A stretch of DNA of 37,667 nucleotides from NCBI GenBank assembly GCA_014763785.1, contig JACXUS010000005.1:1-37667 (forward strand), given 5' to 3'. The translations under genes and the position numbers were made by a program. Within the stretch, counting starts at the first letter, position 1, and every line of letters starts with the position of its first letter. Below the pieces are notes generated by a model. It was given only the letters and a program-made list of their open reading frames with translations. It did no database searches and was not told the DNA's origin. Shown here one piece after another: positions 16,064-24,828 of the stretch. This stretch comes from Sphingomonadales bacterium. GTDB lineage: Bacteria > Pseudomonadota > Alphaproteobacteria > Rhodobacterales > Rhodobacteraceae.

Positions 16064-16522
16064 TTACCAGTCGATGAAGTCACGAAAATCGGCCAGAACC
16101 ACGCGCCACAGGTCGATCGTGTCGTCGAAGTTCTTCGCGCCCACCCCGTCATAATCGAGGTTGATGTCATATTCGATATAGGGATCGCCCTCGTCGTCCA
16201 GATAGGCCTTGCCGAAGCGCTTGTCGCGGTTCCATTCGTTGATCTTGCCCGCGCTCATCGGGTTTTCCAGATCGAACCCGGCCGAGAACTGGATCGACTG
16301 GCAGGGGCCCTCGTCGCAGCTATAGAAGTAGACGTCGAAATTGGTGCCCTCGATCCGCGTCGAGAGCAGCGGATCGCCGACGATGTCGGTATCCTTCGTG
16401 ACCTTGAGGCCGTAATCCTGCAGCAGATTCATCACCACATCGAGGTCGCCCACGACCTGCGCCTGCGCCGCGCCAAGGCCCAGCAGCGAGGCCGCCGCCG
16501 CGCCGAGAAGTAGCTGTTTCAT
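16064..16522 (-). CDS. Secreted YbjN-domain protein
   Basis: 152 residues with a clear signal peptide (MKQLLLGAAAASLLGLGAAQ, then AQ), so periplasmic or secreted. The mature part is acidic and resembles YbjN (type III secretion chaperone-like fold): VVMNLLQDYGLKVTKDTDIV, FDVYFYSCDEGPCQSIQF (two Cys, possibly a disulfide), NEWNRDKRFGKAYLDDEGDP and a DYDG/NFDDTIDLW end. The phrase NEWNxxKRFGKAYLDxxGDP is typical of this family. Function is unknown. The ATG at 16522 has a near-perfect AAGGAGGG site; an in-frame ATG at 16558 would add 12 residues before the signal peptide. It lies 54 bases after smc on the same strand. Confidence 0.87.
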   Translation of the reverse strand: MKQLLLGAAAASLLGLGAAQAQVVGDLDVVMNLLQDYGLKVTKDTDIVGDPLLSTRIEGTNFDVYFYSCDEGPCQSIQFSAGFDLENPMSAGKINEWNRDKRFGKAYLDDEGDPYIEYDINLDYDGVGAKNFDDTIDLWRVVLADFRDFIDW

Positions 16523-16576
16523 CCGTCCCTCCTTCGTTTGCGCTGAGCTTAGGGGCATTGGCCCGCCTTGACCAGA

Positions 16577-19500
16577 TCAGGCGACCAGCTGTTCGGCGCG
16601 CTTCAGGTCGACCGAGACGAGCTGGCTCACACCCTGCTCCTGCATCGTGACACCGAAAAGACGGTCCATCCGGCTCATCGTCACGGCGTGGTGGGTGATG
16701 ACAAGGAAGCGGGTATCGGTGCGCCGGGTCATCTCGTCCAGCAGGTCGCAGAACCGGGTGACGTTCGCGTCATCCAAGGGCGCATCGACCTCGTCCAGAA
16801 CGCAGATCGGGGCGGGGTTGGCAAGGAACACCGCAAAGATCAGCGCCATCGCGGTCAGCGTCTGCTCGCCCCCCGAGAGCAGGCTGAGCGTGCTCAGCTT
16901 CTTGCCCGGCGGCTGGCACATGATTTCCAGCCCGGCATCCAGCGGATCGTCGCTTTCGATCAGCTGCAGGTTCGCCTGACCGCCCCCGAAGAGGTGGGTG
17001 AAGAGGGTGCGGAAGCTGTCATTGACCTGTTCAAACGCGGTCAGCAGCCGCTCGCGCCCTTCGCGGTTGAGGCCTGCGATCCCCGCGCGCAGCTTGCGGA
17101 TCGCTTCTTCCAGATCGGCCTTTTCCTTGACCAGCGTGTCATGTTCTTCCTGCACGGATCGCGCATCTTCCTCGGCGCGCAGGTTGACCGCACCCAGCGC
17201 CTCGCGGCTGCGCTTGAGGCGCGCCACCTCGATCTCCAGAGCCTCGGCGCCGGGCATCGCATCGGGGTCGGCGTCGAGCGTTTCCAGCAAAGCCTCGGGC
17301 GTGGTGTCCAAAGCCTCGGCGATCCGCTCGGCGGTCTGCGCCAGCGTCGCGCGCGCGGCCTCAAGGCGCGTCTCGGCGCGGGCCCGGCCTTCGCGCGCCT
17401 CGCCCGCCATCCGCTCGGCATCGCGCTCGGCCATCTGCGCCTCGCGCGCGGCGCCCTCGGCGGCCGAGAGCTTGTCCTGCGCCGCGGCACGCCGCGCCTC
17501 GGCACCCTCGATCGCCTCGCCCAGTTCGGCGCGCTTCTCGGCCAGCTCCAGCGGCACCGCCATCGCCTCTTCCAGCTCGGCCTCGGTCTCGTCGCGGCGG
17601 TTTGCCAGCTCGGCGCTGCGCTTCTCGGCGGTCTCCAGCCGGTGGCGCCAGCCGGACAGCTCCTTGGTCACCTCTTGGCGGCGGCGCAGGCGGGCCTCGC
17701 CCTCGCGGCGGATCTCGTCATGCGCCGAGCGGCGGGTGATCATCGTGACCCGCGCGGCCTCGACCGTCATCTTGATCGCCTCGACCTCGCCGCGCGCGGC
17801 GTCCAGATCGGGCAGGGCGGCGGCCTGCGCCTCGGCCTCGGCCAGCGCGGCGCGCGCGGCCCCCGCGGTTTCTTCGTGGCGCGCGGTGGCAAGGCGCGCG
17901 TTTTCCAGCTTGCCCGCCGAGATCGCACGATCCGCCTCGGCCCGGCTCAGCGCGCGGCCCGCTTCGGCGACGCGCTGATCGGCCAGACGGCGGGCCTCGC
18001 GGGCGCGGACATCGGCAGCGCTGGCATCCGACAGCTGCCGGGTCAGCGCCTCATGCGCCTGCGCGGCGCCGGTCGCGCGGGCGGCGACCTCTTCGAGATC
18101 GCGCTTCAGCTCGACGAGACGGTTCAACTGCTGCAGGCGCAACGCGGCCGCGGTCGGCGCATCCTCGGCCCCCGCGCGGAGCCCGTCCCAGCGCCACAGA
18201 TCGCCCGCCGGGCTGACCAGCCGCTGCCCCGGGCGCAGCTGATCTTGCAGCCGCGCGCCTTCCTCGGCATCGGCCACGAGGCCAATCTGCGCTATCCGGC
18301 GGCGCAGCACCGGCGGAACCTCGACATGGGCCGTGAGCGGCTCGACGCCGACGGGCAGCGGCTGCACGGTGTCGTAATCGGGCAGAAGGCCCCAGCCCGA
18401 GGCCGCCTCGCCCTCGATTTCCGGCGCGCGCAGGTCATCGGCCAGCGCGGCCCCCAGCGCCGCCTCATAGCCGCGGTCAACCCGCACCCGGTCGAGCAGC
18501 TGATGGCCGCTTGCCGCCTCGCGCTCGACCAGGCGCGCGAGCGCGGCCACCTCGGCGCGCAGGGCACCGGCCTCGCCCTCGGCCTCCGACCGCGCGGCGC
18601 GGGCGGTGGATTCGCGGGCCTGCACCGCGGCGCGGGCCTCTTCCGCGGCGGCCAGCGCCTCTTCGGCGAGCTCGGCCGCCTCTTGCGCCTCTTCGGTGGC
18701 CGATTGCGCGGCCTCAAACGCCTCGGCGGCGCGCTCCAGCGCCTCGGCGGCGGCCTCGGCGGCATCCCCAGCACGGGCGGCCTCGGCCTCGGATTTCTCG
18801 GCACTGGCGCGGGTATCGAGCACCAGACGCTGCGCCGACAGGTGCCGCGCCGAAAGCCGCGCTACATCCTCGGTCAGCTGGCTTAGCACGGCTTCACGGT
18901 CGGCCAGCACCTGTGCCGCCTCGGCCGCCTGATCGGCCGCGGCCTCCAGCTTGTCGTCATGGCCCTCGGCGGCCTTGCCGAGCTGGTTCAGCTCCCACTC
19001 AAGGCGCTCGATCGTCTCGCCCGCATCGCGGTTCAGCCCGGCCTCGCGCTCCATGTCGCGATCGAGCTGCAGGATCCGGTTCTTCAGCGTCTCGATCTTG
19101 CTGGCGGCCTGCGCCTCTTGGTCGGTCAGCTGGTCGCGCTGCAACACCAGACGCTGCAGGATCGCCCCGGCAATCGCCTCTTCCTCGCGCAAGGGCGGCA
19201 GCGCCTCTTCCTGCGCGGCGCGGGCGCCTGCTGCGGCGCGGGCGGCCATTTCGGCCTGCGCGGCGCCCTGCATCAGTGCGCGCAAAGCCCCCTCGGCCTC
19301 GAGCCGCGCCTGATCGGCCTCGCGCCAGCGGCGATAGAACAGCATCCCCTCGGCGCGGCGCAGCTCGGTGCCGATCTCGCGATAGCGCGCCGCCTGCCGG
19401 GCCTGCCGCGCCAGCTGCGCCAGCTGGGTCGCGAGTTGCTCGATCACGTCATCGACGCGCAGCAGGTTCTGTTCGGCGCCGTTCAGCTTCAGCTCGGCCT

Positions 19501-20035
19501 CGTGGCGGCGCTGATAGAGGCCCGAGATCCCCGCGGCCTCTTCCAGAATCCGGCGGCGGGCTTTCGGCTTGGCGTTGATCAGCTCGGAAATCTGCCCCTG
19601 CCGCACCAGCGCCGGGCTATGCGCCCCGGTCGAGGCATCGGCAAACAGCATCTGCACATCGCGCGCGCGCACATCCTTGCTGTTGACCTTATAGGCCGAG
19701 CCCGCATCGCGGGTGATCCGGCGCACGATTTCGACCGTGTCGGCCTCGTTGAACCCGGAGGGCGCGAGGCGTTCGGTGTTGTCGATGGAAAGCGAGACCT
19801 CGGCGAAATGCCGCGCGCCGCGGGTGGCGGCACCGGCGAAGATCACATCCTCCATCCCGCCGCCGCGCATCGCCGAGGGGCGGTTCTCGCCCATCACCCA
19901 GCGCAAGGCTTCCAGCAGGTTCGACTTGCCGCAGCCATTGGGCCCGACAACGCCGGTCAACCCGTCATGGATCACCAGATCCGTCGGGTCGACGAAGCTC
20001 TTGAAGCCATTCAGGCGCAGCCGGGTGAAGCGCAA
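16577..20035 (-). CDS. smc: Chromosome segregation protein SMC
   Basis: ATPase of the SMC-ScpAB condensin, which extrudes and organises DNA loops during segregation. The 1152 residues are the usual length. Walker A is GPNGCGKS (31-38). Long Ala/Glu/Arg-rich coiled coils flank a hinge at about residues 500-620 (from RVDRGYEAALGAALADDLRA on). The signature LSGGEQ starts near 1053, and Walker B is ICVLDEVDAPLDD. The start is taken as TTG at 20035, giving LRFTRLRLNGFKSFVDPTDL, the family's normal N-terminus, with AAAGG upstream. The only upstream ATG-type start adds 25 unrelated residues. scpA and scpB are not in the window. The coding strand is so Ala/Glu-rich that the opposite strand shows very long spurious frames. 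Confidence 0.96.
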   Translation of the reverse strand: MRFTRLRLNGFKSFVDPTDLVIHDGLTGVVGPNGCGKSNLLEALRWVMGENRPSAMRGGGMEDVIFAGAATRGARHFAEVSLSIDNTERLAPSGFNEADTVEIVRRITRDAGSAYKVNSKDVRARDVQMLFADASTGAHSPALVRQGQISELINAKPKARRRILEEAAGISGLYQRRHEAELKLNGAEQNLLRVDDVIEQLATQLAQLARQARQAARYREIGTELRRAEGMLFYRRWREADQARLEAEGALRALMQGAAQAEMAARAAAGARAAQEEALPPLREEEAIAGAILQRLVLQRDQLTDQEAQAASKIETLKNRILQLDRDMEREAGLNRDAGETIERLEWELNQLGKAAEGHDDKLEAAADQAAEAAQVLADREAVLSQLTEDVARLSARHLSAQRLVLDTRASAEKSEAEAARAGDAAEAAAEALERAAEAFEAAQSATEEAQEAAELAEEALAAAEEARAAVQARESTARAARSEAEGEAGALRAEVAALARLVEREAASGHQLLDRVRVDRGYEAALGAALADDLRAPEIEGEAASGWGLLPDYDTVQPLPVGVEPLTAHVEVPPVLRRRIAQIGLVADAEEGARLQDQLRPGQRLVSPAGDLWRWDGLRAGAEDAPTAAALRLQQLNRLVELKRDLEEVAARATGAAQAHEALTRQLSDASAADVRAREARRLADQRVAEAGRALSRAEADRAISAGKLENARLATARHEETAGAARAALAEAEAQAAALPDLDAARGEVEAIKMTVEAARVTMITRRSAHDEIRREGEARLRRRQEVTKELSGWRHRLETAEKRSAELANRRDETEAELEEAMAVPLELAEKRAELGEAIEGAEARRAAAQDKLSAAEGAAREAQMAERDAERMAGEAREGRARAETRLEAARATLAQTAERIAEALDTTPEALLETLDADPDAMPGAEALEIEVARLKRSREALGAVNLRAEEDARSVQEEHDTLVKEKADLEEAIRKLRAGIAGLNREGRERLLTAFEQVNDSFRTLFTHLFGGGQANLQLIESDDPLDAGLEIMCQPPGKKLSTLSLLSGGEQTLTAMALIFAVFLANPAPICVLDEVDAPLDDANVTRFCDLLDEMTRRTDTRFLVITHHAVTMSRMDRLFGVTMQEQGVSQLVSVDLKRAEQLVA

Positions 20036-20068
20036 GGCGGGACCTTTCCGATTCCTCTCTGGTCCGCC

Positions 20069-20097
20069 AGTGTCTCGGGGCGCGCGCCCCAAGTCAA
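20069..20097 (-). promoter_or_regulatory. Predicted smc promoter with palindromic spacer
   Basis: On the minus strand TTGACT (20097-20092; 5 of 6) is followed after 17 bases by GACACT (20074-20069; 3 of 6), about 35 bases upstream of the TTG start. The spacer contains the perfect 14-base palindrome GGGGCGCGCGCCCC (20077-20090), which could be an operator. Predicted from sequence only. Confidence 0.45.
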
Positions 20098-20131
20098 CGC
20101 CGCGCCCCATGATCTGGCGGCATTCGGGCGG

Positions 20132-20140
20132 TTATCCACA
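20132..20140 (+). promoter_or_regulatory. DnaA box
   Basis: TTATCCACA is an exact match to the strong DnaA-box consensus. It lies between the divergent smc and lrgA genes, about 97 bases upstream of the smc start and 91 bases upstream of lrgA. Only one copy is seen here, so this is not an origin; a regulatory or titration site is possible. Confidence 0.55.
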
Positions 20141-20230
20141 AGATATGCGTGGTATCCCGCCCGCGATTTCGCCTTTCGGGCCCGCGGAAAGGCGCGTAAC
20201 TTGGCCCGGTTTCCAGCGAAGGGGGCGGGC

Positions 20231-20587
20231 ATGGTTCCGGCATTGGCGATCATTCTGGCGTTTCAGCTGGCGGGCGAGGTGATCTCGCGCGCGGCCCATC
20301 TACCCTTGCCCGGGCCGGTTCTGGGGATGCTGGGCATGGTCGCGGCGCTCATGCTTTCGCCGCGGCTCAAGGAGCTGGTGCGGCCCACCGCGCAGGGGCT
20401 TTTGAACCACCTTTCGCTGTTGTTCGTGCCCGCGGGCGTCGGCGTCGTGGCGCATTTGCCGACGCTGGCCGCCCATGGCGCGGCGCTGGCGGTGTCGCTG
20501 GTGGTCTCGACGCTTCTGGCCATCGTCGTCGGCGCGCTCGCCTTCACCTGGGCGGCGCGCCTGATCGGGAGCGAACCCGATGACTGA
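20231..20587 (+). CDS. lrgA: CidA/LrgA-family holin-like membrane protein
   Basis: 118 residues with four hydrophobic segments (for example LAIILAFQLAGEVI, LLFVPAGVGVVAHL and VSTLLAIVVGALAF). LPLPGPVLGMLGM is the family signature. LrgA pairs with LrgB in the inner membrane; the system was first described as modulating murein hydrolase activity and lysis, and related pairs act in pyruvate or glycolate transport. The ATG follows AAGGGGG. Its last eight bases overlap the lrgB start, supporting a stoichiometric complex. The longer frame that runs through from 18959 is an artefact of the antisense strand of smc. Confidence 0.9.
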   Translation: MVPALAIILAFQLAGEVISRAAHLPLPGPVLGMLGMVAALMLSPRLKELVRPTAQGLLNHLSLLFVPAGVGVVAHLPTLAAHGAALAVSLVVSTLLAIVVGALAFTWAARLIGSEPDD

Positions 20588-21296
20588 TGCCGCGCTGATC
20601 TGGTCTTACCTGGCCTCGAAGCCGCTCCTGTGGCTCACCGCGACGCTCGTGGCCTATTGGGCGGGGGATGCGATCTTCCGCGCGGCGCGCCGCTCGCCCT
20701 TTGCCAATCCGGTGATGCTGGCGGTGGTGTTTCTGGCGGTGCTGCTGACCGCGACCGGCACGCCCTATCAGAGCTATTTCGAGGGCGCGCAATTCGTGCA
20801 TTTCATGCTGGGGCCCGCGACCGTGTGCCTCGCGATCCCGCTGCACACCAACCTGCCCAAGGTGCGCCGGGCCCTTGTGCCGATCCTTGTGGCGCTGGGG
20901 GCGGGCTCGTTCACTGCGGTTGCCTCGGCCCTTGCCATCGCGAAACTCTTGGGCGCCGATGCCGTGCTGATGGCGACGCTGGCGCCGAAATCGGCGACCG
21001 CGCCGGTCGCGATCGGCATTTCCGAAAGCCTGGGCGGCCAGCCCACGCTGACCGCGGTGCTGGTGCTGCTGACCGGCATGATCGGGGCGATTTTCGTGAC
21101 GCCGATGCTCAATGCGCTGGGCCTGCGCGACTGGCGGGCGCGGGGCTTTGCGACGGGGGTTGCCGCGCATGGCATCGGCACGGCGCGCGCCTTTCAGGTG
21201 CATGATACGGCCGGGGCCTTTGCCTCGATCGGGATGGGGCTCAATGCGGTGCTGACGGCCTTTCTGGCGCCGCTGGTGCTGCACCTGTTCCTTTAG
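20580..21296 (+). CDS. lrgB: LrgB-family membrane protein
   Basis: 238 residues with about six or seven membrane segments. Family signatures are LMATLAPKSATAPVAIGISE and FATGVAAHGIGTARAFQVHD. It is the partner of LrgA, encoded eight bases inside it. PlgG of plants (LrgA-LrgB fused) exports glycolate and glycerate, and bacterial LrgAB can take up pyruvate, so a small organic-acid transporter is as likely as a lysis function. The stop overlaps by three bases the stop of the convergent TRIC-type gene, with no terminator between them. Confidence 0.92.
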   Translation: MTDAALIWSYLASKPLLWLTATLVAYWAGDAIFRAARRSPFANPVMLAVVFLAVLLTATGTPYQSYFEGAQFVHFMLGPATVCLAIPLHTNLPKVRRALVPILVALGAGSFTAVASALAIAKLLGADAVLMATLAPKSATAPVAIGISESLGGQPTLTAVLVLLTGMIGAIFVTPMLNALGLRDWRARGFATGVAAHGIGTARAFQVHDTAGAFASIGMGLNAVLTAFLAPLVLHLFL

Positions 21297-21967
21297 CGCG
21301 GGGGGCGCAGCGGCGGGCGCGGCTTGTAGACCGGCAGCCGCCAGCCCCAATGCAGCGAGCCCGCGCGCAGAAGAAACGTGACCGCGCCACAGGCCAGCAT
21401 CGCGGGCAGGCCGGGCGCCCCCGCCGCCGTCACGCCAAGCGCCGTGGCCGATCCGGCAAAGGCACAGCTCAGGTACAGCTCGCCCTGTTTCAGCACCAAG
21501 GGCACCTCGTTGCAGACCACATCGCGCATCAGCCCGCCAAAGGACCCGGTGACCACCCCCATGATCAGCACGATCACCGGCCCATGCCCGAGCCCCATGG
21601 TCACCGCCACCCCCGCGGGCACCGCCACCGCCAGCGCCGCCGCATCGAGCCATAGGAGCGTGCGATAGCGGTTTTCCAGCAGATGCGCGGTGAAGAACAC
21701 GACCACCGCCGCGGCTGCGATCATCACGATCAGATCGGGCCGCCCGACCCAGAAGACCGGATCGCGCCCCAAAAGCAGGTCGCGCACCGTGCCGCCGCCC
21801 ACCGCCGTCAGCGCCGCGATGAAGATGAAGCCCACCAGATCCAGCAGATTGCGCGAGGCGACCAGCGCCCCGGTCAGCGCGAAGACCAGCACCGAGATGT
21901 AATCCAGCGCCATCCCGATGGGCAGGCTGGCGATATAGTCCAGAACCGGATGCTGATCGCCCGCCAT
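21293..21967 (-). CDS. TRIC-type cation channel family protein (YicG/UPF0126)
   Basis: 224 residues with about seven hydrophobic segments arranged as two three-helix repeats. Each repeat has a Gly-rich helix break: AVGGGTVRDLLLGRDPVFW and TGSFGGLMRDVVCNEVPLVL. These GGG/SFGG...RD motifs define bacterial homologues of trimeric intracellular cation channels. Bacterial members have been linked to monovalent-cation flux and, in some reports, to glycine uptake. It lies at the end of the run GST, ispH, lysE, rnhA on the minus strand, 33 bases after rnhA. Confidence 0.9.
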   Translation of the reverse strand: MAGDQHPVLDYIASLPIGMALDYISVLVFALTGALVASRNLLDLVGFIFIAALTAVGGGTVRDLLLGRDPVFWVGRPDLIVMIAAAAVVVFFTAHLLENRYRTLLWLDAAALAVAVPAGVAVTMGLGHGPVIVLIMGVVTGSFGGLMRDVVCNEVPLVLKQGELYLSCAFAGSATALGVTAAGAPGLPAMLACGAVTFLLRAGSLHWGWRLPVYKPRPPLRPPR

Positions 21968-22000
21968 CGTGCCCCCCTGTGCTGAGGCGATGCTAGCGGG

Positions 22001-22459
22001 TTATTTCGCAGCCTTGAAGGGGGCCATTCCGGCGCGCGCCAGTTCGTCGGCGCGCTCGTTCTCGGCATGGCCCGCATGGCCCTTGATCCATTTCCAGGTG
22101 ACCTTGTGGCGCGCCTGCGCGGCATCGAGGCGCTGCCACAGATCGACGTTCTTCACCGGCTTGCGGTCGGCGGTTTTCCAGCCGTTGCGCTTCCAGCCAT
22201 GGATCCAGCCGGTCACGCCATTCTTCACATAGGCGCTGTCGGTGGTGATGGTGATCTCGCTCTCGCGAGTCAGCGCCTCGAGCGCGTTGATCGCGGCCAG
22301 AAGCTCCATCCGGTTGTTGGTGGTGTCAGCCTCGCCGCCCTGCAGCTCGCGTTCCTTCACGACCGCGGCACCCTCCATCGCGCGCATCAGAACCCCCCAG
22401 CCCCCGGGGCCAGGGTTGCCCGAGCAGGCGCCATCGGTCCAGGCATGCAATTCGGGCAT
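22001..22459 (-). CDS. rnhA: Ribonuclease HI
   Basis: Cleaves the RNA strand of RNA-DNA hybrids (R-loops, primers) in the cytoplasm. The 152 residues contain all active-site residues: Asp9 ([16 protein letters not shown]), Glu52 ([10 protein letters not shown]), Asp74 ([10 protein letters not shown]), His128 (KGHAGH) and Asp138 (NERADELA), colinear with E. coli RNase HI. The basic handle [20 protein letters not shown] is present. The ATG shares its A with the lysE stop (TGATG), and GGAG lies eight bases upstream. Confidence 0.96.
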   Translation of the reverse strand: MPELHAWTDGACSGNPGPGGWGVLMRAMEGAAVVKERELQGGEADTTNNRMELLAAINALEALTRESEITITTDSAYVKNGVTGWIHGWKRNGWKTADRKPVKNVDLWQRLDAAQARHKVTWKWIKGHAGHAENERADELARAGMAPFKAAK

Positions 22460-23061
22460 CAGGTGCGCTCCAGCGCGAGGCGGGCGCCAAGCGCCGCAAA
22501 GCTCGCCGCAAAGGCGCGGCGCATCCAGGCGGTGACCGCGGGGCGGCTCAGCACGGCCTCGCGGCCGCTGGCGGCAAGGGCGGCATAGCCGAGGAAGACC
22601 GCGAAGGTCATCGCGGCAAAGGCCAGCCCCAGCCCGCCCATCACCGCCATTCCATCGGTCGGCGCCATGAATTGCGGCAGGAACGCCAGGAAGAACATCG
22701 GCAGTTTGGGGTTGAGCAGGTTCAGCATGATGCCACGGCCAATGAGCCGCGCAACGGGCTGCGCCGCCGCCGCCTCGACCTGCAACCCGCCGGTGCCCTT
22801 CAGCGTGCCCCAGGCCATCCACAGAAGATAGGCGACGCCCGCATATTTCAGGCTCTGGAACAGCACCGCCGAGGTATGCAGGACCGCGGCCAGCCCCGCC
22901 ATCGCAATGCCCAGATGCACCAGCGTCGCAATGGTGCAGCCGAAGGCCGCCCAGAACCCGGCGCGGAAGCCCTGACCCAAAGTGGTCGAGAGCGTGTAGA
23001 CAACGCCGATCCCCGGCGCGAGGCAGACGATGAAAACGGTCAGCAGGAATTCGATGCTCAT
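22459..23061 (-). CDS. LysE-family amino acid exporter
   Basis: 200 residues with about six membrane segments. The N-terminal phrase [20 protein letters not shown], then [10 protein letters not shown], and later [18 protein letters not shown] are typical of LysE/RhtB exporters of amino acids and homoserine lactones. The exported solute cannot be predicted. Its start overlaps the ispH stop (ATGA) and its stop overlaps the rnhA start, so it is embedded in a housekeeping operon. Confidence 0.92.
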   Translation of the reverse strand: MSIEFLLTVFIVCLAPGIGVVYTLSTTLGQGFRAGFWAAFGCTIATLVHLGIAMAGLAAVLHTSAVLFQSLKYAGVAYLLWMAWGTLKGTGGLQVEAAAAQPVARLIGRGIMLNLLNPKLPMFFLAFLPQFMAPTDGMAVMGGLGLAFAAMTFAVFLGYAALAASGREAVLSRPAVTAWMRRAFAASFAALGARLALERT

Positions 23062-24005
23062 GCCGGGATCCTCAAAACACGGGGGACTTTGAATTCAATG
23101 TCTTCGCGGGCGGTCTCGACCAGCTCCACGGTCAGGTCATAGCGGTCGCGGAAGGCGTCGATCACCTCGTTGATCAGCACCTCGGGCGCGCTGGCGCCGG
23201 CGGTGACGCCGACCGCGGCCACGCCTTCGAGCGCGCGCCAGTCGATATCGGTGGCGCGCTGCACCAGCTGCGCATAGCTGCAGCCCGCCGCGCGCCCGAC
23301 CTCGACCAGACGGCGCGAATTCGAGCTGTTCGGCGCGCCGATCACCAGAAGCGCGGCGATCTTCGGCGCGATCGCCTTGACCGCGGCCTGGCGGTTGGTG
23401 GTGGCATAGCAGATATCGTCCTTGGCGGGCCCGATGATCCCCGGGAACCGCGCCTGCAGGGCGCTGACCACCTCGGCGGTGTCATCGACCGATAAAGTCG
23501 TCTGGGTGATCCAGGCGAGCCGGGAGGGGTCACGCGGATCAAGGCGCGCTACATCCTCGACGGTCTCCACAAGCAGAACTTCACCCTCGGGCAGCTGGCC
23601 CATGGTGCCGAGCACCTCGGGGTGACCGGCATGGCCGATCATCACCATCTGCAGGCCCTCTTCATGGTGCCGCTCGGCCTCGATATGGACCTTGCTGACC
23701 AAGGGGCAGGTGGCATCGACATAGATCATCTGCCGCCGTTCGGCCTCGGCGGGCACCGATTTCGGCACGCCATGCGCCGAGAAGATCACGGGCCGGTCGG
23801 TCGGGCATTCGTCGAGCTCCTCGACGAAGACAGCGCCCTTGGCGCGCAGCCCATCGACCACGAATTTGTTGTGCACGATCTCGTGGCGCACATAGACCGG
23901 CGCGCCCCATTTCTCGATCGCCATCTCGACGATCTTGATCGCGCGATCGACACCCGCGCAGAAGCCGCGCGGCGCGGCGAGATAGAGGGTCAGGGCTGGC
24001 TTCAT
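23058..24005 (-). CDS. ispH: 4-hydroxy-3-methylbut-2-enyl diphosphate reductase
   Basis: Last step of the MEP isoprenoid pathway: reduces HMBPP to IPP and DMAPP. In a phototroph these feed carotenoids, bacteriochlorophyll tails and quinones. The 315 residues include the three Fe-S ligands Cys16 ([11 protein letters not shown]), Cys100 (VDATCPLV) and Cys199 ([11 protein letters not shown]), the HMBPP-binding His45 ([10 protein letters not shown]), His78 and His128 (GHAGHPEV), Glu130 and TQTTLS. The ATG at 24005 follows AAGGAGAG; longer upstream frames have no family similarity. It is 65 bases downstream of the GST gene and overlaps lysE. Confidence 0.96.
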   Translation of the reverse strand: MKPALTLYLAAPRGFCAGVDRAIKIVEMAIEKWGAPVYVRHEIVHNKFVVDGLRAKGAVFVEELDECPTDRPVIFSAHGVPKSVPAEAERRQMIYVDATCPLVSKVHIEAERHHEEGLQMVMIGHAGHPEVLGTMGQLPEGEVLLVETVEDVARLDPRDPSRLAWITQTTLSVDDTAEVVSALQARFPGIIGPAKDDICYATTNRQAAVKAIAPKIAALLVIGAPNSSNSRRLVEVGRAAGCSYAQLVQRATDIDWRALEGVAAVGVTAGASAPEVLINEVIDAFRDRYDLTVELVETAREDIEFKVPRVLRIPA

Positions 24006-24070
24006 CGCGCTCTCCTTGGTCCGCCCCAGACCTAATGCGCGGCGCGCCCGCCGTCCACCCCGGGCGAGGT

Positions 24071-24730
24071 TCAGAATTCGACCTCGAGTTCCTCGATCTC
24101 TTCGGGCTCGGCCAGCGCGCCGGCCGTCCATTCCACCATCGGCGCCCAGGTCAGGATGGTTTCCACATAGGCTTGCAGGCGCGTTTCGAGCGGCACCGAA
24201 TAGGTGCGAAACCGGGTGCAGACCGGGGCATACATCGCATCGGCCACGGTGGGCGTGGCCCCGAACAGGAACGGCCCGCCGTGGGTGGCAAGGCATTCAA
24301 GCCAGATCGCCTTCACCCGTTCCACATCGGGGCGCGCGCCGGAGAAGATCTTGAAGCTCTCGTGCCGCGCCTTGAGGTTCATCGGCAGCGCCGAGCGCAG
24401 GTTGTAGAACCCCGAATGCATCTCGCCCGCGACGGCGCGGCACTGCGCGCGCACCGCGATATCGGCCGGAAAGAGCCCCGCGTCCGGGAAGATCTCGTGC
24501 AGATATTCGGCAATGGCGAGGGTGTCCCAGACCTCGACCTGTCCATGGCTCAGCCGCGGCACCAGAACCGAGGGCGAGAGAAGCAGCAATTCCTGCCGCG
24601 CGCTGGCCTCTGACAGGTCGACCATCGTCTCATTGAACTCGAGCCCCGCCATCTTGCACAACAACCAGCCGCGCAACGACCAGGAGGAGTAGTTTTTCGA
24701 TGAAATAGTAAGCGTCGCTTGTCCCATCAT
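24071..24730 (-). CDS. Glutathione S-transferase family protein
   Basis: About 219 residues. The thioredoxin-fold N-terminal domain (about 1-82) starts [20 protein letters not shown]; the Ser in SSWSLR takes the place of the catalytic residue in this class. [12 protein letters not shown] carries the glutathione gamma-glutamyl contact. The all-helical C-terminal domain follows, with [17 protein letters not shown] as the N-capping box. The substrate is unknown. GGAG precedes two adjacent ATGs (24730 and 24727); either may be used. It is divergent from phaZ with 98 bases between and may head the ispH operon. Confidence 0.9.
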   Translation of the reverse strand: MMGQATLTISSKNYSSWSLRGWLLCKMAGLEFNETMVDLSEASARQELLLLSPSVLVPRLSHGQVEVWDTLAIAEYLHEIFPDAGLFPADIAVRAQCRAVAGEMHSGFYNLRSALPMNLKARHESFKIFSGARPDVERVKAIWLECLATHGGPFLFGATPTVADAMYAPVCTRFRTYSVPLETRLQAYVETILTWAPMVEWTAGALAEPEEIEELEVEF

Positions 24731-24828
24731 GGCTCCGATCGTGTCAAACGCTGCGCATCTGCTGATTTTTGTCGCAGGGTTGCCCGGGAGGAGCCAAGCC
24801 TTTTCGCCGAGTCCCAAAAGGAAACGCC

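Noticed and set aside
16568-18886. 772-codon open frame opposite smc
   Set aside because: It mirrors the Ala/Glu-rich coiled coil of SMC, has no family resemblance and no ribosome site of note.
18959-20230. Long N-terminal extension in frame with lrgA
   Set aside because: It runs antisense through smc. The real lrgA start at 20231 has AAGGGGG and gives a full-length LrgA of 118 residues.
24737-24742. Perfect TTGACA (minus strand) upstream of the GST gene
   Set aside because: It lies only about 7-12 bases from the start codon, so a matching -10 would fall inside the coding sequence; not a usable promoter for this gene.
24750-24777. Possible PhaR operator upstream of phaZ
   Set aside because: CTGC and GCAG elements are present, but not in the spaced inverted form (CTGC-N3/4-GCAG) reported for PhaR; spacing is 11, and the nearer pair is a direct repeat.
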